Positions 1 through 8,862 are shown, counted from the first letter of the stretch. The stretch is DNA of 64,000 nucleotides from Flavobacterium sandaracinum (GCF_004349135.1 NZ_SMFN01000006.1:86623-150622); one strand, 5' to 3'. Program-made: numbers and translations. The notes: generated by a model from the sequence alone, not told the origin.

Positions 1-63
1 TCTTTGTACTGATATTGCAAATTCCTTCCAGAAACCCCATAGAAAGAGGCGATAGCACTACAG
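1..63 (-). CDS. ISAon1-type transposase, N-terminal fragment (runs off left edge)
   Basis: Read on the minus strand in the frame shifted by one base from the preceding gene, these bases encode DCSAIASFYGVSGRNLQYQY, which looks like the start of the catalytic transposase of ISAon1-type elements. It overlaps the end of the N-terminal-region gene, as expected if the two are joined by frameshifting or translational coupling. Only about 21 codons are visible, so the DDE residues and the state of the gene cannot be judged. Confidence 0.55.
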
Positions 64-429
64 TCATTTGGGCTGGAATCTATTGATCTCTTTTAAAAAA
101 GACGCAAACTCCTGTGTTACACGAGTTCCGTCCGCTACTAAATTCCAATCTCTAAAAACCACTTTTCCTGTGTCTTCGTTAAGCCATCGTCTGCGAGTAA
201 TATGTAGATATACCTGATGCCCCCGAATAGGAAAATCCTGAACTGTAATCTCATCAAAGAAGCCTTTTGAGCTTAACTTATAGGGCCTGTATTCTTTAGG
301 AATCGAATTTATCTCTTTAAGTTATATATGCAAGACTTCATCTCCTTTCTTGTAAGAGGTCAATTCAAAATATTCAACAATAATTTCAGGTAATAATAAC
401 TTGATTAGTTCGCTATAGGAGTCTTGCAT
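64..429 (-). pseudogene. ISAon1 family N-terminal-region protein, broken by a nonsense codon
   Basis: Starting at the ATG at 427-429 the minus strand reads MQDSYSELIKLLLPEIIVEY and on to GDEVLHI, then meets TAA. In the same frame it continues LKEINSIPKEYRPYKLSSKG and on to FASFLKEINRFQPK and a TGA at 64-66. The expected residue at the TAA is probably tyrosine (HIYLKE), so one TAT-to-TAA change would explain the break. Otherwise the reading frame is intact over its full ~121 codons. The family is recognised from recall of these N-terminal-region proteins in flavobacteria. Confidence 0.75.
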
Positions 430-552
430 TTGGTATAATTTGGAAACACAAATATCTAGATTTTAATATTTCCCCACAACATTTTGTCTTGATCCATTTT
501 TATTTCTTTAAATTATTAATTGTTAGTTTAAAAAACCGGAGTTAATCAGGAG

Positions 553-1377
553 TTAGATTTTAAAGGTAATGACAGGTTTTGTAGCATGATTGACCAAGTC
601 TTCGCTGATGCTTCCAGTAAAAAAATGAGCCAATCCAGTTCTGCCATGAGTGCATAGTCCTATTAGGTCAGCATCAATGGCTTTTGAAAAATTAACAATT
701 CCGTTTTCGATATTAGTATCATTAAAAATGTGTAAAGAGTAGTTTTGAATGTCGTAGTTCTTGATGAACTTGCTCATTATTTTTTCTGCATCAAGAGTAG
801 TCTTGAAGCTGTTTGGAGTGCAAATAAAAACTAAAAATAGGTTTGCATCAAAAATTGCGGCAAAATCGCGCATTTTGGCAAAAGGTTTTTTTGTTTCTGG
901 TGAAAAATCAGAAGCAAATACCATTTTTTTGAATTTTAATTCGCCTATCTCTTTTTTAATTACTAAAACTGGTATTTCAGAGAGGCGCACCACTTTTTCA
1001 GTGTTAGAGCCGATCAATAGCTCTTCAATTCCAGAAGTTCCATGAGATCCCATTACGATGAGGTCTATCTTATTTTTTTTGTTAAATGCTAAAATGCCAC
1101 TAAAAGCTCTTTCGTATTGAACGGAAGTGTTTACAGTAATTCCAGCTAAGTAGGGTTGCTCTTTAATTTTTTCCAGTTTTTCATTTGCTTTTTTTATTAG
1201 CAGTATATCTTCACGAATGCTGCTGCCTCCGGTTGTTGTCCCGCTTGTGTGATTCGGTATTTCTAATAAATGCAAGAGGTATAGTTCGCATTTAGTTTTT
1301 TGTGCAATCAGTGCAGCGGCCTTCAAAGCATTTGCAGCATGTTCAGAAAAATCGGTGGGAACTAAAATGCGTTTCAT
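553..1377 (-). CDS. Tandem-domain universal stress protein (UspA family)
   Basis: A 274-residue soluble protein with two Usp domains, about residues 1-142 and 150-274. Both begin with a beta strand leading to a conserved aspartate (ILVPTDFSEHA; MVFASDFSPETK). Both carry the ATP-binding glycine motif near the end: GSHGTSGIEELLIGS and CTHGRTGLAHFFTGS fit G-x2-G-x9-G-S/T. Two-domain forms of this length are usual in Bacteroidetes. The role in stress survival and nucleotide binding is family knowledge; no specific substrate can be given. It is monocistronic and divergent from rimP, between the IS remnant and the rimP leader. The start at 1377 places the first strand at the N-terminus, as expected. 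Confidence 0.9.
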   Translation of the reverse strand: MKRILVPTDFSEHAANALKAAALIAQKTKCELYLLHLLEIPNHTSGTTTGGSSIREDILLIKKANEKLEKIKEQPYLAGITVNTSVQYERAFSGILAFNKKNKIDLIVMGSHGTSGIEELLIGSNTEKVVRLSEIPVLVIKKEIGELKFKKMVFASDFSPETKKPFAKMRDFAAIFDANLFLVFICTPNSFKTTLDAEKIMSKFIKNYDIQNYSLHIFNDTNIENGIVNFSKAIDADLIGLCTHGRTGLAHFFTGSISEDLVNHATKPVITFKI

Positions 1378-1483
1378 AATACAAAAGTGTTAAATTATGG
1401 TAAAAATGGTTGTTTTAATTGACTTTTAAAGGTAAGAAATTATTTTACACCGAGTGATTATTTTAGTTTATAAAAAAAAACAC

Positions 1484-1491
1484 TATATTTG
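1484..1491 (+). promoter_or_regulatory. -7 promoter box of the rimP-nusA-infB operon
   Basis: TATATTTG matches the Bacteroidetes primary sigma factor -7 consensus TAnnTTTG. It lies about 62 bases before the rimP ATG, leaving room for a leader that contains the hairpin at 1520-1545. No clear -33 TTTG is seen. Confidence 0.6.
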
Positions 1492-1519
1492 CACCGTTAT
1501 TTATTAAAATCTAGATAAT

Positions 1520-1545
1520 GAGGGGACTAAATGTCCCCTCTTTTT
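1520..1545 (+). terminator. Terminator-like hairpin in the rimP leader (possible attenuator)
   Basis: GAGGGGAC (1520-1527) and GTCCCCTC (1533-1540) form a perfect 8-bp stem with a 5-base loop, followed directly by five Ts (1541-1545). It sits between the promoter box and the rimP start, so it would be transcribed in the leader and could cause premature termination. Alternatively it could be a binding site for a product of the operon. No competing antiterminator stem was identified. Confidence 0.6.
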
Positions 1546-1553
1546 ATAAAAAT

Positions 1554-2018
1554 ATGACATTTAAAGAAAAAGTAAATACGTTATTGGCAGAATGCCTTTT
1601 AGAAAAGCCATCAATTTTTTTGATAGACCTTGTTATCACTGATGCTTTCAAGGTAATTGTGACTGTAGATGGTGATAATGGAGTGGCGCTTCAGGATTGT
1701 ATAGATGTAAGTCGTTTTATAGACAATGACCTAGATCGTGAGGAACAAGATTATTCCTTAGAAGTAGCTTCAGTAGGGGTTGGATCGCCATTAAAATTAG
1801 TAAGGCAATACAAGAAAAATATAGGGAGAACTTTGATTGTAAAGACTGGGACAGAAATAATTGAAGCAGAATTAGTAGAAGCTAATGATGATTTTGTAGT
1901 TTTGTCATGGGAAGCAAGAGAGCCTAAAAAGGTAGGAAAAGGTAAAGAAACAGTTCAGAAAGAACTTAAACTGCCTTATGAGGATATAAAAGAAGCAATT
2001 GTTACAGTAACATTTTAA
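1554..2018 (+). CDS. rimP: Ribosome maturation factor RimP
   Basis: RimP assists assembly of the 30S ribosomal subunit. From the ATG at 1554 the protein has 154 residues: an N-terminal alpha/beta domain with the family segment [12 protein letters not shown] and [15 protein letters not shown], then a C-terminal SH3-like domain. An in-frame ATG at 1518 would add 12 residues. It lies inside the leader hairpin, so 1554 (MTFKEKV) is preferred. It is the first gene of rimP-nusA-infB, a widely conserved order linking ribosome assembly, transcription elongation and translation initiation; nusA starts 13 bases downstream. Confidence 0.93.
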   Translation: MTFKEKVNTLLAECLLEKPSIFLIDLVITDAFKVIVTVDGDNGVALQDCIDVSRFIDNDLDREEQDYSLEVASVGVGSPLKLVRQYKKNIGRTLIVKTGTEIIEAELVEANDDFVVLSWEAREPKKVGKGKETVQKELKLPYEDIKEAIVTVTF

Positions 2019-2031
2019 TTAAAGAATTCGC

Positions 2032-3285
2032 ATGGAAAATTTAGCATTAATCGATTCATTCTCAGAGTTTAAAGATGATAAACTTATTGATCGTGTAACG
2101 CTTATGGCAATTTTAGAAGATGTATTTAGAAATGCATTGAAAAAAAAATACGGTTCAGATGATAATTTCGATATTATTATAAATCCTGATAAGGGAGATA
2201 TGGAAATATGGCAAAGAAGAGTGATTGTTTCTGATGAAGATTTGGATTTTGATCATCTTGAAATTACTCTAACTGAAGCTAGAAAAATCGAACCTGATTT
2301 TGAAATTGGTGAAGAAGTTTCCGAAGAAGTGAAATTAATTGATTTAGGAAGAAGAGCGATTTTAGCTTTACGACAAAATTTAATTTCAAAAATTCATGAG
2401 CATGACAATACAAATCTTTACAAACAGTTTAAAGATTTAATTGGTGATATTTATACTGCTGAAGTACATCATGTGCGACCTAGAGTGGTGATATTGGTTG
2501 ATGATGAAGGAAACGAAATCATTTTGCCAAAAGAAAAACAAATACCATCTGATTTTTTCCGCAAGGGAGATAATGTAAGAGGGATAATTGAAAGCGTTGA
2601 ATTAAAAGGAAATAAACCTCAAATTATCATGTCTAGAACTTCGGAGAAGTTTTTAGAGAAATTGTTTGAACAAGAAATTCCTGAAGTTTTTGACGGTTTA
2701 ATTATGGTTAAAAAAGTGGTAAGAATACCGGGTGAAAAAGCAAAAGTAGCCGTTGATTCTTATGATGATAGGATTGATCCAGTAGGAGCTTGTGTAGGTA
2801 TGAAAGGGTCTCGTATTCACGGAATTGTTCGTGAATTAGGAAATGAAAACATCGATGTAATCAATTATACGAGTAACATCCAATTGTTTATTACTAGAGC
2901 ATTAAGTCCAGCTAAAGTATCGTCTATCAAAATTAATGAAGAGACCAAAAGAGCAGAGGTTTTCTTGAAGCTTGAAGAAGTTTCAAAAGCAATTGGTCGT
3001 GGTGGGCATAATATTAAATTAGCGGGTTTGTTAACTGGCTATGAGTTAGATGTTATTCGCGAAGGCGATGTTGCTGGTGCAACTGCTGATGAGGATGATG
3101 TTGAATTAACAGAGTTTTCAGATGAAATTGAAGACTGGGTTATCGAAGAGTTTGCAAAAATTGGTTTAGATACTGCAAAAAGTATTTTAAAACAAGATGT
3201 TGAAGATTTAGTACGAAGAACAGACCTAGAAGAGGAAACGATTTTAGATGTAATGAGAATATTGAAAGAGGAATTTGACAGTTAG
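2032..3285 (+). CDS. nusA: Transcription termination/antitermination factor NusA
   Basis: NusA binds RNA polymerase and nascent RNA to modulate pausing, termination and antitermination. The 417-residue protein has the N-terminal polymerase-binding domain (about 1-125), an S1 domain (about 135-200), and two KH domains with VGACVGMKGSRIHGIVREL (about 245-275) and EVSKAIGRGGHNIKLA (about 318-333). A short acidic tail follows, without the long C-terminal repeats of enterobacterial NusA, which is normal for Bacteroidetes. It lies between rimP and infB on the same strand. The start at 2032 gives the usual family N-terminus. Confidence 0.96.
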   Translation: MENLALIDSFSEFKDDKLIDRVTLMAILEDVFRNALKKKYGSDDNFDIIINPDKGDMEIWQRRVIVSDEDLDFDHLEITLTEARKIEPDFEIGEEVSEEVKLIDLGRRAILALRQNLISKIHEHDNTNLYKQFKDLIGDIYTAEVHHVRPRVVILVDDEGNEIILPKEKQIPSDFFRKGDNVRGIIESVELKGNKPQIIMSRTSEKFLEKLFEQEIPEVFDGLIMVKKVVRIPGEKAKVAVDSYDDRIDPVGACVGMKGSRIHGIVRELGNENIDVINYTSNIQLFITRALSPAKVSSIKINEETKRAEVFLKLEEVSKAIGRGGHNIKLAGLLTGYELDVIREGDVAGATADEDDVELTEFSDEIEDWVIEEFAKIGLDTAKSILKQDVEDLVRRTDLEEETILDVMRILKEEFDS

Positions 3286-3332
3286 TCAATGTTTCTTCAA
3301 CGATAAACATGCCACTTTACAATTAATTCTTA

Positions 3333-3348
3333 CTCGGTAGGTACCGAG
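3333..3348 (+). other. Small inverted repeat between nusA and infB
   Basis: CTCGGT (3333-3338) and ACCGAG (3343-3348) form a 6-bp stem with loop AGGT in the 112-base gap before infB. There is no T tract, so it is not a terminator. It could be an RNA processing or stability element within the operon message, or carry no function. Confidence 0.35.
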
Positions 3349-3397
3349 GCAGGAGTAGAGTGAGGAATAACAAAAAAGGTAATAATAAAAAGGTTGT

Positions 3398-6310
3398 ATG
3401 TCTGAAGAGAGAATTATTAGAATAAACAAAGTTTTAAGGGAATTGAACATTTCTTTGGAAAGAGCTGTGGATTATCTAAAAGATAAAGGAATTGCTATTG
3501 AGGCAAATCCAAACACAAAGATTTCTGATGACGTGTACAATGTCTTGTGCGGTCAGTTTGCTGGTGACAAAGGGAATAAAGAAGCTTCAAAAGAAGTAGG
3601 AGAAGAGAAAAGGAAAGAAAAAGAGGCTTTGCGTTTAGAGCGAGAGAAAGAAATTGAAGACAAGCGTAAAATTGAGGAAGATCGTCTTAAACAACAGGAG
3701 GTTATAAAAGCGAGAGCGGTTATATCTGCACCGGTTCAAGTAGGTAAAATTGACCTGAATCCAAAGAAGCCTTCTATTATCTCGCCTACAAAAGCAGTTG
3801 AGAAAGTTGAAACTCCAGTTGCTAAAGCACCTGAAGTAAAGCCAGTTGTAAAAGAAGTAACTTCAGAAAAAGGAATTTCAGAACAACCGTTGCAAGAAAA
3901 GGTTCTGGAAGAAAAAATTGTTTCAGACAAAAAAGAGGTAAAACCTATTGCTGGAATAAAAGAAGTTAAAATAGAGACTCCAAAAGAAGTCGATGCTGAA
4001 CAAAAAGTAGTTGAAAAAACCGAGACGGTTAAATCGGATGAAGCGCCTGTTGATGAAACCATCGCAACGCAATATCAAAAACTTTCGGGAACTACTTTAA
4101 CAGGTCAAATAATTGATTTATCTCAATTTAACAAACCGAAAAAGAAAAAAGAAGAACCAAAAATCACTCCAAATAAACCGGGTGCTCCAGGTTCGGCTGC
4201 TGCTAATGCAAATAAAAATAAGCGTAAAAGGATTGCTCCTAAACCAGGTGCTCCCAGACCGCCGGCTATACCAGGAGTTCCTGGTGCGCCAAATCCGAAT
4301 AAAATTACCCCAAATGTTGGTGGTGGCGGATTTAATGCCAACAGAAGTGCAAGACCTGGTTTCGTAAAAGGAAACAGACCTGCAATTGTTGCAAAAGTTG
4401 AGCCAACAGAAGAGGAAGTTAAAAATCAAATTAGAGAGACTTTAGAGAAACTACAAGGTAAAGGAGGTAAATCTAAAGCGGCTAAATATAGAAGAGATAA
4501 AAGAGATACGCACCGTCAGAAATCTGATGATGAGCAAAGAGCTATTGACGAAGGAAGTAAAACCATTAAGGTTACGGAATTTGTTACGGTAGGTGAAATT
4601 GCGATCATGATGGATGTGCCAATTACGAAAGTAATCGGTACTTGTATGTCACTTGGTATCATGGTTACCATGAACCAACGTCTTGACGCAGAAACGTTGA
4701 CAATCGTTGCAGATGAATTTGGTTATGAAGTTGAATTTATTACGGTTGACATTGAAGAAGCAATTCAAGTTGTTGAAGACAGAGAAGAAGATCTAGTTTT
4801 CAGAGCGCCAATTGTAACGGTAATGGGTCACGTAGATCATGGTAAAACATCGTTGCTGGATTACATTCGTAAAGAAAACGTAATCGCAGGGGAATCTGGA
4901 GGAATTACACAGCATATTGGTGCCTACGGAGTAACTTTGGATAACGGACAAAAAATTGCATTTTTAGATACACCGGGTCACGAAGCGTTTACAGCGATGC
5001 GTGCGCGTGGTGCTCAAGTTACCGATATTGCTATTATTGTGATTGCTGCTGATGATGACATCATGCCGCAAACTAAAGAAGCAATTAGCCATGCTCAAGC
5101 AGCTGGAGTTCCTATCATATTTGCTATCAATAAAATTGATAAACCAAATGCTAATCCTGAAAAAGTAAAAGAAAGATTAGCTGGTATGAATCTACTTGTT
5201 GAAGATTGGGGTGGAAAAATTCAATCACATGATATTTCTGCAAAAGTAGGAACAGGTGTAAAAGAATTATTAGAAAAAGTATTGCTAGAAGCAGAACTTT
5301 TAGATCTAAAATCAAACCCAAACAAAGCTGCACAAGGTACAGTCGTTGAGGCTTTCCTTGATAAAGGTAAAGGATATGTTTCTACTATATTAGTTCAAAA
5401 CGGAACATTGAAAATTGGAGATTACATGTTGGCTGGTAAGCATCATGGTAAAATTAAAGCCATGCATGATGAAAGAGGGAACATAGTAACTGTTGCGGGT
5501 CCTTCGACTCCGGTTTCAGTACTTGGTCTTGATGGAGCAGCGACTGCGGGTGATAAGTTCAATATTTTCGAAGACGAAAAAGAAGCAAAACAAATTGCCT
5601 CAAAACGTTCGCAATTGATGCGTGAGCAGTCCGTTCGTACTCAACGTCACATTACGTTAGATGAGATTGGACGTAGAATTGCATTGGGTCAATTTAAAGA
5701 ATTGAACATTATCCTTAAAGGGGATGTAGATGGTTCGGTTGAAGCATTATCTGATTCGTTCTCTAAATTATCTACAGAAGAAATTCAAATTAATATAATA
5801 CACAAAGGAGTTGGAGCGATTACAGAGACTGACGTAATGTTGGCTTCTGCATCTGACGCAATTATCATTGGATTTAATGTACGTCCTGCTGGAAATGCAC
5901 GACAATTAGCAGATAAAGAAGAAATCGATATCCGTTACTACTCTATTATCTATGCAGCAATTGATGACTTGAAAGATGCAATGGAAGGAATGTTAGCTCC
6001 GGAAATGAAAGAAGAAATTCTAGGTACTGCTGAGATCAGAGAGATATTCAAAATCTCTAAAGTAGGTTCAATTGCAGGTTGTATGGTTATGGATGGTAAA
6101 ATTTCCAGAAATGCTAAAATGAGAATCATTAGAGAGGGTGTTGTTGTCTTTACTGGAGAATTGTTAGCGTTGAAACGTTTCAAAGATGATGTAAAAGAAG
6201 TAGCCAAAGGATACGATTGTGGTATTCAAGTAAAAGGATACAACGACATCGAAGAAAGAGATGTTATTGAATCGTACCATGAAGTAGCAATAAAAAAGAA
6301 ATTGAAATAG
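3398..6310 (+). CDS. infB: Translation initiation factor IF-2
   Basis: IF-2 is the GTPase that brings initiator tRNA to the 30S subunit and promotes subunit joining. The 970-residue protein begins with an IF2-N helical domain ([20 protein letters not shown]). A long low-complexity linker rich in Lys, Glu, Pro and Gly follows to about residue 380. The GTPase domain then shows G1 GHVDHGKTS (about 477), G3 DTPGHEAF (about 524) and G4 NKID (about 577). The beta-barrel and C-terminal fMet-tRNA-binding domains are complete. The length is usual for Bacteroidetes. It is the last gene of the operon, with a terminator 21 bases downstream. Confidence 0.97.
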   Translation: MSEERIIRINKVLRELNISLERAVDYLKDKGIAIEANPNTKISDDVYNVLCGQFAGDKGNKEASKEVGEEKRKEKEALRLEREKEIEDKRKIEEDRLKQQEVIKARAVISAPVQVGKIDLNPKKPSIISPTKAVEKVETPVAKAPEVKPVVKEVTSEKGISEQPLQEKVLEEKIVSDKKEVKPIAGIKEVKIETPKEVDAEQKVVEKTETVKSDEAPVDETIATQYQKLSGTTLTGQIIDLSQFNKPKKKKEEPKITPNKPGAPGSAAANANKNKRKRIAPKPGAPRPPAIPGVPGAPNPNKITPNVGGGGFNANRSARPGFVKGNRPAIVAKVEPTEEEVKNQIRETLEKLQGKGGKSKAAKYRRDKRDTHRQKSDDEQRAIDEGSKTIKVTEFVTVGEIAIMMDVPITKVIGTCMSLGIMVTMNQRLDAETLTIVADEFGYEVEFITVDIEEAIQVVEDREEDLVFRAPIVTVMGHVDHGKTSLLDYIRKENVIAGESGGITQHIGAYGVTLDNGQKIAFLDTPGHEAFTAMRARGAQVTDIAIIVIAADDDIMPQTKEAISHAQAAGVPIIFAINKIDKPNANPEKVKERLAGMNLLVEDWGGKIQSHDISAKVGTGVKELLEKVLLEAELLDLKSNPNKAAQGTVVEAFLDKGKGYVSTILVQNGTLKIGDYMLAGKHHGKIKAMHDERGNIVTVAGPSTPVSVLGLDGAATAGDKFNIFEDEKEAKQIASKRSQLMREQSVRTQRHITLDEIGRRIALGQFKELNIILKGDVDGSVEALSDSFSKLSTEEIQINIIHKGVGAITETDVMLASASDAIIIGFNVRPAGNARQLADKEEIDIRYYSIIYAAIDDLKDAMEGMLAPEMKEEILGTAEIREIFKISKVGSIAGCMVMDGKISRNAKMRIIREGVVVFTGELLALKRFKDDVKEVAKGYDCGIQVKGYNDIEERDVIESYHEVAIKKKLK

Positions 6311-6330
6311 AATTTTAATATATTTATGAA

Positions 6331-6357
6331 AAATCCCGAGCAATCGGGATTTTTTTT
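6331..6357 (+). terminator. Rho-independent terminator after infB
   Basis: AAATCCCGA (6331-6339) pairs with TCGGGATTT (6344-6352) across a GCAA loop, followed by a run of Ts to 6357. It ends the rimP-nusA-infB transcript. The Rhs remnant begins only 17 bases later. Confidence 0.9.
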
Positions 6358-6373
6358 GTTTTAGCTTTGTTGA

Positions 6374-7242
6374 TATAAGTATAAGTACAACGGTAAAGAA
6401 CTGCAAGACGAGTTGGGGCTTAACATGTACGACTATGGAGCAAGAAATTACGACCCCGCACTTGGCAGATGGATGAACATAGACCCGTTGGCGGAAACAT
6501 CAAGACGATTTAGTCCATATACCTATGCTCTTAATAATCCTATCTATTTTATAGACCCTGATGGAATGCAAGCTGATGACTGGAAAACAGATAAAAACGG
6601 GCATTTAACCTATAATCCATTCATTACTAAAAATAATGCTTCTGATCGATTAGCAGAAGGAGAAAAATATATAAGAACAACCGGAACCGAAAATGTTTCA
6701 AATGATGCAGGAAATTATACTCTAACCTATAATGACGATGGTAGTATCTCATCTTCTAATAATAATTATGGTGGAGATTTCCCAGTAATTAGTGAATTTT
6801 CAGAAAGAAATAATTCAGAGAGAGAAACAGCTCAAAGTTTAGAAGGCACAACATTAGCTTTAATTGTACTCGGATTAGATGTAGCTAAAGAAATCATAGG
6901 AGCAACCTTCAGGCTTATGAATAAAAACAGCACTAATTTCAGTCCCAAACTTTATACCAGTGGATGGACGGGAGGTAGTGTTGGTCGAATAACCACATAT
7001 AATCTAGGTTAACTGCAGGTAAGATTGGTACTGGAGTAGGCTTATATTCACTTGGTAAGACTGGAATAAATGTAGCCAGAGGTGATATCTCAGCTCAACA
7101 AGGAGCAGTCGATGGTGTTTTTGGTGCAATTGGTACTTTTGGAGGTTGGAAAGGAGCGGTAATCGGCGCTAGTTATGAGTTAGGTAAAGTAGTTGGACCA
7201 AGTACTGGGTACGGTAATGATAATACAAAATGGTTTAAATGA
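6374..7242 (+). pseudogene. Rhs core fragment with C-terminal toxin tip, start-less and frameshifted
   Basis: Right after a TGA at 6371 the frame reads [20 protein letters not shown], then [19 protein letters not shown] and [14 protein letters not shown]. This is the end of the Rhs repeat-associated core, with the core/tip junction DPDGM at 6554-6568. The rest of the Rhs shell is missing and there is no natural start. The variable tip runs to a TAA at 7010-7012. The next frame then continues without a start as TAGKIGTGVGLYSLGKTGIN and on to WFK with a stop at 7240-7242. This glycine-rich amphipathic stretch looks like the real toxin end, detached by loss of about one base near 7010. The toxic activity is unknown; a membrane-acting toxin is possible because the next gene is a membrane protein. 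Confidence 0.75.
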
Positions 7243-7631
7243 TGATGATATTTTTAGATTTCTTATTTTATAAAGTGTACTGGTGGAACACTAAAATTAT
7301 TAAACAAAAAGAGTCTCCTTTTTTCTACACAATAGTAGGGGTTTCAGCATTTTACATAATTAACTACACAACAATTGTAATTGGCATTTATTTACTTTTT
7401 AATAAAAGTATTTTACATTACCCTAAATGGGTGCAGATTGGATCAATGATTTTAACTGTCTGTTTTTGCTATTATTACTACATGTATAAAAGAGATAGAA
7501 AGGAAATTATTACATACTTTAAATATTTAGACTCAAAAAAAATAAGAATGTTAAATATCAGCTTTATCATCTATATAGTAGTAACAATTGTGTCTCACTT
7601 TTGGTTTGTAATTCTCGCTAGAGAAAAGTAA
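7239..7631 (+). CDS. Small polytopic membrane protein, probable immunity protein for the first Rhs tip
   Basis: I recognise no family. The 130 residues contain about four hydrophobic segments (roughly 1-15, 28-53, 65-80 and 105-126) separated by basic loops, so an inner-membrane location is likely. Its ATG overlaps the stop of the frameshifted Rhs tip by four bases (ATGA), the arrangement expected of a toxin-immunity pair. An intact membrane immunity gene beside a broken toxin tip fits a retained protective gene. The immunity role is inferred from position, not from sequence similarity. Confidence 0.6.
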   Translation: MMMIFLDFLFYKVYWWNTKIIKQKESPFFYTIVGVSAFYIINYTTIVIGIYLLFNKSILHYPKWVQIGSMILTVCFCYYYYMYKRDRKEIITYFKYLDSKKIRMLNISFIIYIVVTIVSHFWFVILAREK

Positions 7632-7644
7632 ATAAGGTAATAAC

Positions 7645-7680
7645 AACGATAGCGCAGATTTTCAATCTGTGCCCGTAAAC
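7645..7680 (+). repeat. Palindromic dispersed repeat, copy 1
   Basis: The core is CGCAGATT-TTC-AATCTGTG followed by CCCG, an imperfect inverted repeat. Two diverged copies occur at 8757-8792 and 8827-8862. This copy lies exactly between the first immunity gene and the second Rhs tip and ends where the PDGM junction begins. It resembles REP-type repeats mobilised by RAYT transposases, by shape only. Confidence 0.5.
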
Positions 7681-8252
7681 CCGATGGTATGGCTCCAACA
7701 TGGGTATTAGGAGCAGACGGTAAAAATGCTGCAACAAGTACAGTGAATACTGATGGAAGTTTGACTTGGAAGAATGCAACTGCAGATACTCAAAGAATTG
7801 GTAATGATCTAAATGAAACTGCAACTGGTAGAAGTCAACTAGAGAAATTGGAAAAATCCGACATCAAAGTAAGTTTAAGTATTTCTTCTAAAGATAATAC
7901 TGAACGTAATGGCAACAAAGTTAGTCGTACTTATGGATAAACTGAACAGGGTGGTAAAGAAGGTACAAAAGCAAATAAAGATGGTAATTACAGCATTAAG
8001 GAAGCATCAATAGCAATCTACGAAGGAACTATAAATAATGGAATTTCTGCTGAAACGCCGCGCCTTGCTGGATTGACAACTGACCAAGCTATTGGTTCCA
8101 TCGCTGGTCATGAAATTGTACATGCTATTGATAAAGAAATTTATAAAGACTTTAAATACGCTAACAGTCATGCAGGAAAACAAAGACCAGGCCGAGAAGT
8201 AAAGACCAAAGAAATTGGATCAAAAATAACTGAAGAATCAAAAAACAAATAA
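7680..8252 (+). pseudogene. Orphan Rhs C-terminal tip with HExxH metallopeptidase motif, in-frame stop
   Basis: The frame opens with PDGM (7680-7691), the same Rhs core/tip junction as in the previous cassette, and continues as APTWVLGADGKNAATSTVNT. A TAA interrupts it at 7938-7940. The same frame resumes immediately with TEQGGKEGTKANKDGNYSIK and runs to a TAA at 8250-8252. The second part holds GHEIVHAID, whose HEIVH (8109-8123) is a zinc-protease HExxH motif like those of M91-type effector peptidases. There is no Rhs core upstream, so this looks like a displaced tip that could be recombined onto an Rhs shell elsewhere. The stop probably inactivates it. The ATG at 7689 could only give an 83-residue fragment lacking the catalytic motif. 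Confidence 0.65.
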
Positions 8253-8254
8253 AC

Positions 8255-8716
8255 ATGAAAAGACTTTTTTTTTACATATTGATAAGCTTCGTAGTTTCAA
8301 ATTGCGATGTCCATTCTCAAAAAACAAGTTCGCCTCAGAATCTGAAAATACCAGATTCAATATATAATAAGTTAGAGAAATTTTATATAGAAGAAAGAGG
8401 AACTATAAATAGTCATATAAATGTTTATAATTTACTTAGTAAAAAAAGGAATGATTTTAAATCTGGAGTTTATTCATTTAATTTAAATGGACCTCATTTT
8501 CCAAGACGCATATTTATATTTAATAATAATAAAACTTATATATTTAAGTCAGTAGGTTCTTTTGATTCAATTGGAGTTTTACAGGAATTTATAGAATGTA
8601 ATAAACTTTTAAATATATCAGAAGCTGACAGGGTAAAATACTTAAAAGCTATTAGTAATTATTTACAGGATGAATTAGGTCAGACATATGGAGCTGAAAT
8701 AACTATCGATAAATAG
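8255..8716 (+). CDS. Small lipoprotein, probable immunity protein for the metallopeptidase tip
   Basis: No family is recognised. The 153-residue product starts MKRLFFYILISFVVSNCDVH, a lipoprotein signal with the probable acylated Cys at residue 17. A mixed alpha/beta region without transmembrane segments follows. It starts two bases after the end of the HExxH Rhs tip, in the position of an immunity gene. A periplasmic lipoprotein that blocks a peptidase delivered to the periplasm is a reasonable inference. It has no obvious damage, unlike its putative toxin partner. Confidence 0.6.
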   Translation: MKRLFFYILISFVVSNCDVHSQKTSSPQNLKIPDSIYNKLEKFYIEERGTINSHINVYNLLSKKRNDFKSGVYSFNLNGPHFPRRIFIFNNNKTYIFKSVGSFDSIGVLQEFIECNKLLNISEADRVKYLKAISNYLQDELGQTYGAEITIDK

Positions 8717-8756
8717 GGCTATTTATACCCCGACGTCCTTGATATGCATAACGTGT

Positions 8757-8792
8757 AGCTGTTATCGCAGTTTTTAAACTGTGCCCACACAG
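8757..8792 (+). repeat. Palindromic dispersed repeat, copy 2
   Basis: The core is CGCAG-TTTTTAAA-CTGTG followed by CCCACA. It shares the CGCAG...CTGTGCCC frame with copy 1 but is one base shorter in the middle. It lies 40 bases after the lipoprotein gene. Confidence 0.5.
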
Positions 8793-8826
8793 TAAAGTAA
8801 AACCAAGATTGCTTAGATGTTTCGGT

Positions 8827-8862
8827 AACTCTATCGCATATTTACAATCTTTACCCACAAAT
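8827..8862 (+). repeat. Palindromic dispersed repeat, copy 3 (decayed)
   Basis: CGCATATTTACAATCTTTAC aligns with copy 1 at most positions but has lost part of the pairing. It is followed by the same CCCACAAA-type flank as copy 2. Together with copy 2 it marks the right part of the Rhs island. Confidence 0.4.

Larger units (their letters stand above)
1..480 (-). mobile_element. Remnant end of an ISAon1-type insertion sequence
   Basis: The first ~430 bases read on the minus strand as the two-part coding region of an ISAon1-type IS: a short N-terminal-region protein, then the start of the DDE transposase, which leaves the window on the left. The right end is set only roughly. The sequence upstream of the ATG up to about 480 (TGTGGGGAAATATT on the minus strand) could be the element end, but the partner inverted repeat lies outside the window. 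The nonsense codon in the first gene suggests the copy is dead unless readthrough occurs. Confidence 0.7.

Noticed and set aside
3736..4429. Open frames on both strands over the infB linker
   Set aside because: They arise from the biased Lys/Glu/Pro/Gly codons of the IF-2 linker; infB is intact across this part.
7010..7014. Programmed frameshift as an explanation of the split Rhs tip
   Set aside because: There is no slippery heptamer or following structure apparent at GGTTAACTGC; loss of about one base is simpler.
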